DNA from: Microbacterium paraoxydans
GTDB lineage: Bacteria; Actinomycetota; Actinomycetes; Actinomycetales; Microbacteriaceae
Length of the DNA: 64,000 nt
Assembly (NCBI RefSeq): GCF_019056515.1
Contig: NZ_CP064873.1
Location: 1,364,001 to 1,428,000 of the forward strand
Reading direction: 5' to 3'
Shown here: positions 7,739 to 16,315 of the stretch, piece by piece
Layout of the letters: each line of letters starts with the position of its first letter
Position numbering within the stretch: position 1 is the first letter of the stretch
Position numbers and translations under genes: made by a program
Notes under the pieces: model-generated
What the model saw: only the letters and a program-made list of their open reading frames with translations
Told to the model about the DNA's origin: nothing
Database searches by the model: none

Positions 7739-8320
7739 TCACTCCGTCTCGAAGCTCGCGGCCATCCGGCCGACGGTGTCGATCGCGCTCTCCAAGGTCG
7801 CGCGATCCAGGGGACCCAGCGTGCGTGCGGCCGAGAGCAGTCCGAGGGTGGCGCTGGAGAGAGCGAGGGCCAGGGCTTCGGGCTCCACATCCGGCACGAT
7901 CCGGCCCTGGCGCTGGAGGTCACGGATCCCGGCGACGACCCGTTCGTGACGCGTCCGGTACCGGGAGGTCGGCTGCGCGGCGACGTGGGCGCCGAGCACT
8001 CCCGCGTCGTCGAGGAACGCGGCCGTCATGAGCTCGTCGCCGAGCAGCGCCGCCGCCGTGGCGCGGTAGAGGGCGCTGAGCGACGGCTGCGGTCCCGCGG
8101 TGCGGGCGACGGCGTCGGCGATCCGCACGGTGCCGCGCTGGAGCAGGGCATCGAGGATGTCGCGTTTCGCCGCGAACTCCAGGTAGACGGCGCCCTTGCC
8201 GATACCGGCCGCGCGCGCGATCGCGGCGACGTTCATCGCGTCGAAGCCCTCGGCCAGGACCATGCGCTCCGCCGCGTCGAGGATGCGTCCCCGACGGTCG
8301 GGCACGAGCGGCCTAGGCAT
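7739..8320 (-). CDS. TetR/AcrR-family transcriptional regulator
   Basis: Regulator of 193 residues. The N-terminal helix-turn-helix spans about residues 10-55 (ILDAAERMVLAEGFDAMNVA, then GIGKGAVYLEFAAKRDIL). The helical C-terminal ligand and dimer domain is typical. It overlaps the upstream hydrolase gene by 8 bases and is followed 1 nt later by the second hydrolase, so it is made from the operon it probably represses. A perfect 9-bp inverted repeat covers the operon promoter (9216-9247) and is the obvious operator. The inducer is likely a substrate of the flanking hydrolases, which is an inference from context. Confidence 0.9.
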   Translation of the reverse strand: MPRPLVPDRRGRILDAAERMVLAEGFDAMNVAAIARAAGIGKGAVYLEFAAKRDILDALLQRGTVRIADAVARTAGPQPSLSALYRATAAALLGDELMTAAFLDDAGVLGAHVAAQPTSRYRTRHERVVAGIRDLQRQGRIVPDVEPEALALALSSATLGLLSAARTLGPLDRATLESAIDTVGRMAASFETE

Positions 8321-9203
8321 CGGAGCCTCGGGCGAACCAGTCGCGCAGGGCGGGGATCACGAGGTCGGGACGGTCCCGTTGCACCCAGTGCCCGGCGCCG
8401 GGGGCCACGAGGAGCTGCCCGTCGGGCAGGATCTCCGCGGCCTCCTCGACCCGCCGGAGAGGGACACCGGAGTCGCGGTCGCCGTGCACGAGGAGGACCG
8501 GGACGCGGATCTCGGCGAGTCGATCACGGTAGTCGGTGCGGAGTCGCAACGGCCGCACCTGATCCCGCTGCCAGTCGCCGAACGTCGTGAGACCGGAGCC
8601 GGTCGCGGCCTCGGCGAGCACCGCGTCGACGAGACCAGGGGTGCGGGCGTCGGGGGAGCGCACGAGATCCTGGAGGCCTCGCGTCATCGCCTTCCGGTCG
8701 CGTGCGTAGACGCGTGTCATCGCACCGAGCAGGCCCGAACGCAGGAGCAGGAACGTCGACAGGTGCGAGAGGGGCCCGAAGGTGCCGTCCGTCAGGCGCG
8801 GCATCAGGCCGTAACTGCCGAGGAGGGCAGCGGCGTGTGCTCCGTCCGGGCGGTCGAGCAGATGGCCCAGCGCCATCCCCGCGCCCATCGAAAGACCCCC
8901 GATGGCATACGCGTGCAGCTCGAGAGCGTCGACGAGGTCGCCGACGTACTGCACCAGGCGCTCCTGGGTCAGCGACGCATCGAGGCGTGGGCTGCGTCCG
9001 AAGCCGGGGTGGTCCGGCGCGAGGACGCGGTGTCCGGCCGCCGCCAGCGCCGGCCCGACCTCGCCCCAGGAGAGCTCCGCACTGTCGGCCCCGCCGCCGT
9101 GCAGCAGCAGCACGGGTGTCTGCGTCTCGCCGGAGGGGCGCCATTCCAGGACCGACACCGCGGCGCCGGGAACGGTCACGGTGTGCCGTCGTGGTGCGGA
9201 CAT
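8313..9203 (-). CDS. Alpha/beta hydrolase (296 aa)
   Basis: Alpha/beta-hydrolase of 296 residues. It has LLLHGGGADS (oxyanion region) near residue 33, APDHPGFGRS, the nucleophile elbow GGLSMGAG, an acid residue in VHGDRDSGVP, and catalytic His in GAGHWVQRDRP. The DHPGFGRS and HGDRD patterns are close to the meta-cleavage product hydrolases and related epoxide or ester hydrolases, so a role in breakdown of an aromatic or xenobiotic compound is plausible but unproven. It is first in the tetR operon, with ATG 9203 preceded by GAGAGGGGA. Its 3' end overlaps tetR by 8 bases. Confidence 0.88.
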   Translation of the reverse strand: MSAPRRHTVTVPGAAVSVLEWRPSGETQTPVLLLHGGGADSAELSWGEVGPALAAAGHRVLAPDHPGFGRSPRLDASLTQERLVQYVGDLVDALELHAYAIGGLSMGAGMALGHLLDRPDGAHAAALLGSYGLMPRLTDGTFGPLSHLSTFLLLRSGLLGAMTRVYARDRKAMTRGLQDLVRSPDARTPGLVDAVLAEAATGSGLTTFGDWQRDQVRPLRLRTDYRDRLAEIRVPVLLVHGDRDSGVPLRRVEEAAEILPDGQLLVAPGAGHWVQRDRPDLVIPALRDWFARGSDA

Positions 9204-9215
9204 GCGTCCCCTCTC

Positions 9216-9247
9216 GTTGTGACCATACTATCGATTCCGGTCACAAC
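9216..9247 (-). promoter_or_regulatory. TetR operator and promoter of the hydrolase-tetR-hydrolase operon
   Basis: GTTGTGACC and GGTCACAAC form a perfect 9-bp inverted repeat separated by 14 bases. On the minus strand the -10-like TAGTAT (9230-9225) lies inside the spacer, so a protein bound here would block RNA polymerase. The start codon ATG 9203 is 12 nt downstream of the repeat. The size and symmetry match TetR-family operators. Confidence 0.75.
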
Positions 9248-9254
9248 AAGGACC

Positions 9255-10328
9255 TCACTCCGGGGCGGCGGTGCCGTTCTCCTCGGCCGCCGCGCGCTGG
9301 GCGTCGCGCAGCTCGGCCGTCGCGATCTTCACGTCGACCTCGGCGCGCTGCAGCCGTCGCTGCACGAACGTCCGCGCACCGAACCGTTCGTGCAGGCGGT
9401 CGCCGCGCTCCTCTTCGGCGGTCACGATGTAGGCGCACGCGACGAGGATGACCTGCGTGGACAGCTGGAGCCAGATTAGGAGCGCGAGGAGCGAGGCGAA
9501 CGACGCGAGGAGGGGGTTGCTCGTCGCTCCGCCCACGAACAGTCCGGAGAGCTGCTGCAGCACGATGAGGCCGAAGGCGCCGAGGAAGGCGCCGCTCCAC
9601 AGGGAGCGCGCGGCGGGCCGGACGCCGGACAGCAGGAGGAAGGCGCCGACGATCAGGGCCGCATCGAGGATGAAGACCACGAGCAGCGACAGGAGACGGA
9701 CCGTCCAGGCGAGCAGCGGCGAATCCGACGGCACCCCGAGCAGATCGCCGATCCAGGTCACCCCGAGCTGTCCGATGAAGGTGATCCCGGCGGCGAGCAC
9801 GAACGCGAGCCCGATGCCGACGGCGAGCAGGAGGTTGCGGACGATGACCCAGATCCACAGGATGTCCGCCTGGATCGTGCCGGCGATGGTCCGGATGGCC
9901 GTGCGGAGCGAGCCGATGGCGCCGAGAGCGGCACCGACCAGCGCGACGAGGGAGATGATGCCGGCGATCGAGAACGAGGCCGGAGTCCGGAGGTCGTTCG
10001 TATTGATGACACCGCCCTCGCCGATGAGCCCGGGGACCGCGGATTGCACGGCGTCGATGATCGCGCGCCAGGCCTCCGGGTTGCCGGACAGCCAGAGGGC
10101 CGCGAGGGAGAAGCCGAGGAGCACGCCCGCGAAGACGCTGAACAGGGCCCGGTAGGTCACGCTGTCGGCGAGCATCGGGCCACGGCGCTCGGAGTACAGC
10201 AGCACGGCCCTGACCGGGCGCCGGGCGAGGGCCCAGGCGATCACCGGACCCGTGATGCGGGCGACCAGCCCCGGGCGGGCCGGGGCTGCGGAGTGGTTCT
10301 CGGAGTCTCGGTTGTCGGTGTCTGCCAC
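9255..10328 (-). CDS. YihY/virulence factor BrkB family membrane protein
   Basis: Inner-membrane protein of 357 residues with about six or seven hydrophobic helices spread over residues 55-300, preceded by a short charged N-terminus and followed by a basic, Glu-rich cytoplasmic tail. Family hallmarks include the ALFSVFAGVL region after TYR, the internal GAFLGAFGLIVLQQ segment and LLALLIWLQLSTQVIL near the end. The family was once called ribonuclease BN and its function is unsettled. The start is GTG 10328, because TAGGGT lies 6 nt upstream. It is monocistronic and transcribed divergently from lysA. Confidence 0.88.
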   Translation of the reverse strand: MADTDNRDSENHSAAPARPGLVARITGPVIAWALARRPVRAVLLYSERRGPMLADSVTYRALFSVFAGVLLGFSLAALWLSGNPEAWRAIIDAVQSAVPGLIGEGGVINTNDLRTPASFSIAGIISLVALVGAALGAIGSLRTAIRTIAGTIQADILWIWVIVRNLLLAVGIGLAFVLAAGITFIGQLGVTWIGDLLGVPSDSPLLAWTVRLLSLLVVFILDAALIVGAFLLLSGVRPAARSLWSGAFLGAFGLIVLQQLSGLFVGGATSNPLLASFASLLALLIWLQLSTQVILVACAYIVTAEEERGDRLHERFGARTFVQRRLQRAEVDVKIATAELRDAQRAAAEENGTAAPE

Positions 10329-10334
10329 GTGCCC

Positions 10335-10340
10335 ACCCTA
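10335..10340 (-). promoter_or_regulatory. -10 hexamer TAGGGT, 6 nt before GTG 10328
   Basis: The minus strand reads TAGGGT-GGGCAC-GTG, leaderless type. Confidence 0.55.
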
Positions 10341-10414
10341 CGAGCCGGGCGGTACCGCTCCCCAGGGGGTTGACGCGGCGTGTCACCGTGACCAGGCAGC
10401 GACAGAGGGTGCCC

Positions 10415-10420
10415 TAGAAT
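10415..10420 (+). promoter_or_regulatory. -10 hexamer TAGAAT for the lysA-hom-thrB unit
   Basis: TAGAAT lies 12 nt before ATG 10433 and 54 nt before GTG 10475, the two possible lysA starts. Confidence 0.5.
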
Positions 10421-10474
10421 CGGGGCAACTCGATGTGCGCCTCCGCCCGAGATCCGTCCCACGATTGGTGTTCC

Positions 10475-11893
10475 GTGCTCGACTCTGCCGCCACGCTCGC
10501 TCCGGACTGGCTCGTCGTCCCCGAAGATCCGAACGATCTCGCGCCGGGTGTCTGGCCGGCTTCGGCCACGCGCGACGACGACGGCAGCCTGGTGCTCGCC
10601 GGAGTGCCGGCGCCCGAGCTCGCCCGCACCTACGGCACGCCGCTCCTCGTGCTCGATGAGGACGAGGTGCGGCGCCGCGCCCGGGCCTTCCGCGACGCGT
10701 TCGACCGCGCCGCCTCGGCGCACGGCACGACCGCGCAGGTGTACTACGCCGGCAAGGCCTTCCTATGCACGACGGTCGCCCGCTGGGTCGTCGACGAGGG
10801 GCTGCGCATCGACGTGTGCACCGGCGGCGAGCTCGAGGTCGCCCTCGCCGCGGGGGTCGCACCGGCCTCGCTGGGCTTCCACGGCAACAACAAGTCGGTC
10901 GCCGAGCTGGAGCGCGCTGTCGCTCTCGGCATCGGCACGATCGTCGTCGACAGCGCGATCGAGATCGAGCGCCTCGCCGCCATCACGGCCCGGACGGACA
11001 CCGTGCAGCGCGTCATGGTCCGGGTCATCAGCGGCGTCCACGCCGAGACCCACGACTTCCTCGCCACGGCCCACGAGGACCAGAAGTTCGGCTTCCCGCT
11101 CGCCGAGGCCGAGGTCGCCGTGGCCCGCATCCGCGAGATCCCGGGGCTGGAGTTCGCCGGCCTGCACTGCCACATCGGCTCCCAGATCTTCGGCGTGGCC
11201 GGGTTCCGCGAATCCGCGTCGCGCGTGCTCGAACTGCACGCCGCCCTCCTCGAGGACGGCCCGGTGCCGCAGCTGAACCTCGGCGGCGGCTTCGGCATCG
11301 CCTACACCCGCGTCGACGACCCCACGCCGATCGACGAGCTGGCCGACGGCATCGTGGCGGCGGTCGCCGAGGGCTGCGCGGCGCGGGGCATCGCGGTGCC
11401 CGCGCTCTCGTTCGAGCCCGGGCGCGCGATCGTCGGCACGGCGGGCGTGACCCTCTACGAGGTCGGCACGACGAAGGACGTCACGGTCGCCTCCGGGGCC
11501 ACGCGGCGGTACGTCAGCGTCGACGGCGGGATGAGCGACAACGCCCGTACGGCTCTCTACGGTGCCAGCTACTCCGCCCGCCTCGCCTCGCGGACGGGGA
11601 CGGACGAGCCCCAGCTGAGCCGAGTGGTCGGCAAGCACTGCGAGTCCGGCGACATCGTCGTCGACCACGAGTACCTCCCCGGAGACGTGACACCGGGCGA
11701 TCTGCTGGCCGTCCCGGCGACCGGCGCCTACTGCGCCTCGCTCGCGAGCAACTACAACCACGTCCCGCGGCCGCCCATCGTGGCGGTGCGGGAGGGGCGC
11801 TCGCGGGTGATCGTCCGCGGCGAGACCGTCCACGACCTGCTGGCCCGCGACGCGGGCATCGACGGGGCGCACGCCCCCGAGGGAGCACGATGA
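10475..11893 (+). CDS. lysA: Diaminopimelate decarboxylase
   Basis: PLP enzyme of fold type III that decarboxylates meso-diaminopimelate to L-lysine, the last step of lysine synthesis. The PLP lysine is in YAGKAF at about residue 93. Further motifs are FHGNNKS, HCHIGSQIF, the phosphate loop GGGFGI, EPGRAIVG, and the catalytic CESGD followed by YC near the C-terminus. GTG 10475 is chosen because typical LysA homology begins at LDSAATLAPDWL. An in-frame ATG at 10433, closer to the -10 box, would add 14 residues with atypical codons and two cysteines. It is first in a lysA-hom-thrB operon. Confidence 0.95.
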   Translation: MLDSAATLAPDWLVVPEDPNDLAPGVWPASATRDDDGSLVLAGVPAPELARTYGTPLLVLDEDEVRRRARAFRDAFDRAASAHGTTAQVYYAGKAFLCTTVARWVVDEGLRIDVCTGGELEVALAAGVAPASLGFHGNNKSVAELERAVALGIGTIVVDSAIEIERLAAITARTDTVQRVMVRVISGVHAETHDFLATAHEDQKFGFPLAEAEVAVARIREIPGLEFAGLHCHIGSQIFGVAGFRESASRVLELHAALLEDGPVPQLNLGGGFGIAYTRVDDPTPIDELADGIVAAVAEGCAARGIAVPALSFEPGRAIVGTAGVTLYEVGTTKDVTVASGATRRYVSVDGGMSDNARTALYGASYSARLASRTGTDEPQLSRVVGKHCESGDIVVDHEYLPGDVTPGDLLAVPATGAYCASLASNYNHVPRPPIVAVREGRSRVIVRGETVHDLLARDAGIDGAHAPEGAR

Positions 11894-11914
11894 CCCACCC
11901 CGAAGGAGCACCCA

Positions 11915-13219
11915 TTGACTGACTACAGACGACTTCGCGTGGCGCTGCTGGGCGCCGGGGCCGTCGGCTCCCAGGTGGCGGCCCTCCTGCTCCGCCACGG
12001 CGACGAACTGGCCGACCGCGCGGGTGCCGCGCTGGACCTGGCCGGAATCGCGGTCCGTGACCTCGACGCGCCCCGCGACGTCGAGCTCCCGAAGGAGCTC
12101 TTCACGACCGACGCCGAGTCGCTCATCCTCGGCGCCGACATCGTGATCGAGCTCATCGGCGGCATCGAGCCCGCCCGCACCAACATCCTCCAGGCGATCG
12201 GCTCGGGAGCCGACGTCGTCACGGCCAACAAGGCGCTGCTGGCCACCCACGGACCGGAGCTGTTCGAGGCGGCGGATCGCGTCGGCGCCTCGGTCTACTA
12301 TGAGGCGGCGGCCGCGGGTGCCATCCCGATCATCCGTCCGCTGCGCGACTCGCTCGCGGGCGACCGCGTCGTGCGGATCATGGGCATCGTCAACGGCACC
12401 ACGAACTACATCCTCGACCGGATGGACACCGAGGGCGCCGACTTCGCCGACGTGCTGGCGGACGCGCAGCGCCTCGGATATGCGGAGGCCGACCCGACCG
12501 CGGACGTCGAAGGCTACGACGCCGCGCAGAAGGCCGCGATCCTCGCCAGCCTCGCCTTCCACACCGCGGTGCCGCTGGAGGCGGTGCACCGCGAGGGGAT
12601 CACCACCATCACGGCGTCGATGATCGAGGAGGCCCGCGCGGCGGGCTTCGTGATCAAGCTGCTCGCCGTCTGCGAGCGCATCGAGGCCGACGGCGCCGAG
12701 TCCATCTCGGTGCGGGTCTACCCCGCCCTCGTGCCGGTCGCCCACCCTCTCGCCTCCGTGCACGGTGCCAACAACGCCGTCTTCGTCGAGGCCGAGGCGG
12801 CGGGCTCCCTCATGTTCTACGGCGCCGGCGCGGGCGGTATCCAGACGGCCTCGGCCGTGCTCGGCGACGTGGTCTCCGCCGCTCGTCGGCACATCGCCGG
12901 CGGCGTCGGCGTGGGCGAGTCCACCCGGGCGAACCTCCCCGTCGTGCCCATCGGCCACGTGACCACGCGCTACCAGATCACCCTCGAGGTCTCCGACGCC
13001 CCCGGCGTGCTGGCGACCGTCGCCGGTATCCTCAGCGACGGCGGGGTGTCCGTCGCGACCGTCGTCCAGACCGTCGAGGGGGAGGACGAGCCGACCGCAC
13101 GCCTCATCATCGGCACGCATCGCGCGACGGAGCAGGCCCTCAGCGACACGGTGGACGTGCTCGCGGGCAGCGACGTCGTCGCCCGCGTGGTGTCCGTCCT
13201 CCGGGTGGAAGGCGAGTGA
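11915..13219 (+). CDS. hom: Homoserine dehydrogenase
   Basis: Enzyme of 434 residues reducing aspartate semialdehyde to homoserine, the branch point to threonine and methionine. The N-terminal nucleotide-binding motif is LLGAGAVGSQVA at about residues 10-21. The catalytic domain contains GIVNGTTNYIL, the homoserine dehydrogenase signature. A C-terminal ACT domain from about residue 352 (YQITLEVSDAPGVLATVAGI) is probably the threonine feedback site. The start is TTG 11915, fixed by GAAGGAG 7 nt upstream. A ten-codon frame (ATG 11890 to TGA 11922) overlaps both the lysA stop and this start and may couple their translation. Confidence 0.96.
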   Translation: MTDYRRLRVALLGAGAVGSQVAALLLRHGDELADRAGAALDLAGIAVRDLDAPRDVELPKELFTTDAESLILGADIVIELIGGIEPARTNILQAIGSGADVVTANKALLATHGPELFEAADRVGASVYYEAAAAGAIPIIRPLRDSLAGDRVVRIMGIVNGTTNYILDRMDTEGADFADVLADAQRLGYAEADPTADVEGYDAAQKAAILASLAFHTAVPLEAVHREGITTITASMIEEARAAGFVIKLLAVCERIEADGAESISVRVYPALVPVAHPLASVHGANNAVFVEAEAAGSLMFYGAGAGGIQTASAVLGDVVSAARRHIAGGVGVGESTRANLPVVPIGHVTTRYQITLEVSDAPGVLATVAGILSDGGVSVATVVQTVEGEDEPTARLIIGTHRATEQALSDTVDVLAGSDVVARVVSVLRVEGE

Positions 13220-14190
13220 CCACCGTGACGGCCACGGCTCCCGCCCCCGAGGAGCACGGTGCGCGTGTGGGTCGCACGGTCGAGGTGACGGTGCCGGCGA
13301 CGAGCGCCAACCTCGGCCCCGGCTTCGACACGCTCGGCCTGGCGCTCAGCATCTACGACCGGCTCGAGGTGACGGCGCTCCCCGAGGGGCAGCTCGAGAT
13401 CGAGGTCTCCGGTTCCGGTGCCGAGGACATCCCGCGGGATGCCTCCAACCTCATCGTCCGGACGATCGCCCACGTGTTCGCCGACGCAGGCCGGCCGATG
13501 CCCGGTCTGCGCATCGTGGCCGAGAACGCCGTCCCGCACGGCCGAGGCCTCGGGTCCTCCGGCGCGGCCGTCGCTGCCGGCGTGCTCGCGGCGAAGGGGC
13601 TGCTGGCGGGAGACGTCGACATCTCCGACACCGATCTGCTGCGCCTGGCGACCGAGCTGGAGGGCCACCCGGACAACGTGGCCCCTGCGCTGTTCGGCGG
13701 GCTCACGATCGCGTGGATGGGGGAGCGCGGCCCGCAGCACAAGAAGCTCCTCGTGCACCGCGGCGTCTCCCCGCTCGTCCTCGTCCCGGCGTACACGATG
13801 TCCACCTCGCAGGCCCGGTCGCTGCAGCCGCCGCACGTCTCCACGGCCGACGCGGTGTTCAACGTGTCCCGGTCCGCACTGCTCATCGCCGCGCTGATGC
13901 AGAGCCCGGAGCTGCTGCTCGACGCGACCGCCGACCGCCTGCACCAGGACTACCGCGCCGGTGCCATGCCGGAGACGCAGCGCCTCGTGCAGGCTCTGCG
14001 TGCCGCCGGATTCGCGGCGGTCGTCTCCGGCGCCGGACCCAGCGTGCTCGTGCTCGCCGACGGTCCCGGCAGCCGTCTGGACGCCGTCGAGGTGGCCAAT
14101 CAGGTGACCGACACCCCGTGGGAGGCGCTCCTGCTCGCCGTCGACGTCCGTGGTGGTACAGTGGGGGATCGAGCGGAGGGCTCCACGTAG
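13216..14190 (+). CDS. thrB: Homoserine kinase
   Basis: GHMP-family kinase of 324 residues phosphorylating homoserine on the way to threonine. The N-terminal PATSANLGPGFDTLGLAL motif and the ATP-binding glycine loop PHGRGLGSSGAAVAAGV (about residues 110-126) are clear. The C-terminal GHMP motif is in VSGAGPSVLVLAD. GTG 13216 overlaps the hom stop by four bases (GTGA), so the genes are coupled. thrC, which sits between hom and thrB in many actinobacteria, is not in this window and must lie elsewhere if present. Confidence 0.96.
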   Translation: MTTVTATAPAPEEHGARVGRTVEVTVPATSANLGPGFDTLGLALSIYDRLEVTALPEGQLEIEVSGSGAEDIPRDASNLIVRTIAHVFADAGRPMPGLRIVAENAVPHGRGLGSSGAAVAAGVLAAKGLLAGDVDISDTDLLRLATELEGHPDNVAPALFGGLTIAWMGERGPQHKKLLVHRGVSPLVLVPAYTMSTSQARSLQPPHVSTADAVFNVSRSALLIAALMQSPELLLDATADRLHQDYRAGAMPETQRLVQALRAAGFAAVVSGAGPSVLVLADGPGSRLDAVEVANQVTDTPWEALLLAVDVRGGTVGDRAEGST

Positions 14191-14264
14191 CATTCGTGAA
14201 TCTGGCCCCATTGCATCTCTTGCAAGACCCGCACGCGAACCCCTGAGGCCCAAGTGCCGAGGCT

Positions 14265-14285
14265 GGCTGACGCCGAGCGTCAGCC
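14265..14285 (+). terminator. Perfect 9-bp hairpin between thrB and rho
   Basis: GGCTGACGC-CGA-GCGTCAGCC is a perfect stem with a 3-nt loop, 75 nt after the thrB stop and 70 nt before rho. It lacks a T tract. It could end the lysA-hom-thrB transcript or be part of a rho mRNA leader. Confidence 0.5.
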
Positions 14286-14354
14286 CGTGCGATCGTGCGC
14301 AGCACCCGTTGTGCGCGTTCACGCTCATTTCCCATGACCTATAAGGGAGTACTC

Positions 14355-16307
14355 GTGGAGAACCTCTCCGAGACCCAGAACGATCAGGCGGCTCCGACCG
14401 CCGATGCCCCCGTCGCCGAGCAGGCGACCGAATCCGCTCCGGCCAAGAAGCGCGCACCGCGTCGGGCGAACACCGCTACGGCTGCGGCCAAGGCGGCCAA
14501 GGCCGCGGAGGAGTCCGGCTCGGCGGAGGCCCCTGCGGCTGCCGGCGACTCCGCCGAGGCGGCGGAGGCGGCCCCGAAGGCGAAGGCTCCGCGCCGCACG
14601 CGGGCGAAGAAGGCGGACGCCGAGGCTCCGGCCGAGGCCGCACCGGCCGAAGCGGCACCGGCTGCCGAGACCACCGAGGCGCCCGCCGAGGCCCCCAAGT
14701 CCGCCCGCGGCCGTCGCACGAAGAAGGCGGATGCCGAGGCCTCGGAGGCGAAGACCGAGAAGGCCGAGGCCGCACCGGCCGACAGCGCGGCGGAGACCGC
14801 CGACGCGGGCACCGCCCAGGGCGGCCGCGCCAAGAACGACGCGGCGAAGAGCGAGTCGAAGAACGACGGCGCTGCCGCGAAGAACGAGGCCGAGGCGGAC
14901 GCTCCCTCGAAGGACTCGTCCGGCGAGGCCGACAACGGCGAGGAGCAGGGCGGTCGGGGCCGCAGCCGCAACCGCAACCGCAACCGTGGCCGTGGCCAGG
15001 GCGGCGGTCAGGAGCAGGCGCAGAACGCGCCGGCCGACGACGACCAGTCGGGTAACGGCAACGGCCGCAACCGTCAGCGCAACAAGCGTCGCAGCGGCGG
15101 CCAGGTCGACGAGTTCGAGACGGAGATCACCGAGGACGACGTCCTCATCCCGATCGCCGGCATCCTCGACGTGCTCGACAACTACGCCTTCGTGCGCACC
15201 ACCGGTTACCTGGCCGGCCCGAGCGACGTATACGTCTCGCTCGGCCAGGTCAAGAAGTACAATCTCCGCAAGGGCGACGCCGTCGTCGGCTCCATCAAGC
15301 AGCCGCGCGAGGGCGAGCAGCAGGGTCGGCAGAAGTACAACGCCCTGGTCAAGGTCGACTCGATCAACGGCCTCTCGGTCGACGATGCGGCCACCCGCGT
15401 GGAGTTCGGCAAGCTCACCCCGCTCTACCCGCAGGAGCGTCTGCGGCTGGAGACGGCTCCGGAGAAGCTCACGCAGCGGATCATCGACCTCGTCGCGCCG
15501 ATCGGCAAGGGCCAGCGCGGCCTCATCGTCGCACCGCCCAAGGCCGGCAAGACGATCGTCCTGCAGCAGATCGCCAACGCGATCGCGCAGAACAACCCCG
15601 AGGTCCACCTCATGGTCGTGCTCGTCGACGAGCGCCCCGAAGAGGTCACCGACATGGAGCGCACCGTGAAGGGCGAGGTCATCGCCTCCACCTTCGACCG
15701 CCCCGCGGAGGACCACACGACGGTCGCCGAGCTCGCGATCGAGCGGGCCAAGCGCCTCGTCGAGCTGGGCCGCGACGTGGTCGTGCTGCTCGACTCGATC
15801 ACCCGCCTCGGGCGCGCGTACAACCTGGCCGCTCCGGCGTCCGGCCGCGTGCTCACCGGCGGCGTCGACGCGTCCGCGCTCTACCCGCCGAAGCGCTTCT
15901 TCGGTGCCGCGCGCAACATCGAGAACGGCGGATCCCTCACGATCCTCGCCACCGCGCTCGTCGAGACCGGTTCCAAGATGGACGAGGTCATCTTCGAGGA
16001 GTTCAAGGGCACCGGCAACAGCGAGCTGCGGCTGTCGCGTCAGCTGGCCGACAAGCGGATCTTCCCGGCGGTCGACGTCAACGCGTCCAGCACCCGCCGC
16101 GAGGAGATGCTGCTCTCGGCCGACGAGGTCAAGATCACCTGGAAGCTGCGCCGTGCTCTCGCCGGCCTCGACCCGCAGCAGGCCCTGGAGGTCGTGCTCG
16201 GCAAGCTGAAGGAGACCCACTCCAACGTGGAGTTCCTCGTGCAGATGCAGAAGTCCATCCCGACGCTGCCCTCGGGCGCTCACGGGCACGACAACAACAT
16301 CCGCTGA
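14355..16307 (+). CDS. rho: Transcription termination factor Rho
   Basis: Hexameric RNA-dependent ATPase that ends transcription. The product has 650 residues, versus about 420 in E. coli. The extra length is an N-terminal region (about residues 1-255) of Ala/Glu/Lys-rich low complexity ending in an Arg/Asn/Gly-rich stretch ([13 protein letters not shown]), which is common in high-GC Actinobacteria. The RNA-binding cold-shock-like fold follows ([13 protein letters not shown]), then the RecA-type motor with P-loop APPKAGKT at about 393-400, [16 protein letters not shown] and [16 protein letters not shown] 14355 is set by AAGGGAG upstream. Earlier in-frame codons lack a binding site. Confidence 0.96.
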   Translation: MENLSETQNDQAAPTADAPVAEQATESAPAKKRAPRRANTATAAAKAAKAAEESGSAEAPAAAGDSAEAAEAAPKAKAPRRTRAKKADAEAPAEAAPAEAAPAAETTEAPAEAPKSARGRRTKKADAEASEAKTEKAEAAPADSAAETADAGTAQGGRAKNDAAKSESKNDGAAAKNEAEADAPSKDSSGEADNGEEQGGRGRSRNRNRNRGRGQGGGQEQAQNAPADDDQSGNGNGRNRQRNKRRSGGQVDEFETEITEDDVLIPIAGILDVLDNYAFVRTTGYLAGPSDVYVSLGQVKKYNLRKGDAVVGSIKQPREGEQQGRQKYNALVKVDSINGLSVDDAATRVEFGKLTPLYPQERLRLETAPEKLTQRIIDLVAPIGKGQRGLIVAPPKAGKTIVLQQIANAIAQNNPEVHLMVVLVDERPEEVTDMERTVKGEVIASTFDRPAEDHTTVAELAIERAKRLVELGRDVVVLLDSITRLGRAYNLAAPASGRVLTGGVDASALYPPKRFFGAARNIENGGSLTILATALVETGSKMDEVIFEEFKGTGNSELRLSRQLADKRIFPAVDVNASSTRREEMLLSADEVKITWKLRRALAGLDPQQALEVVLGKLKETHSNVEFLVQMQKSIPTLPSGAHGHDNNIR

Positions 16308-16315
16308 GGACCGAC

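Noticed and set aside
10763-13120. 785-codon minus-strand frame antisense to lysA and hom
   Set aside because: Shadow of two certain genes, with composition typical of the antisense frame (repeated HDRDG-type residues), no start signal and no family features.
14404-15100. Ala/Pro/Arg-rich repetitive stretch as an unusual repeat or CRISPR-like region
   Set aside because: It is the low-complexity N-terminal region of Rho and has no direct repeats with regular spacing.
14325-16289. 654-codon minus-strand frame antisense to rho
   Set aside because: Antisense artefact; Leu/Gly/Arg-rich low complexity mirrors the coding strand of rho.
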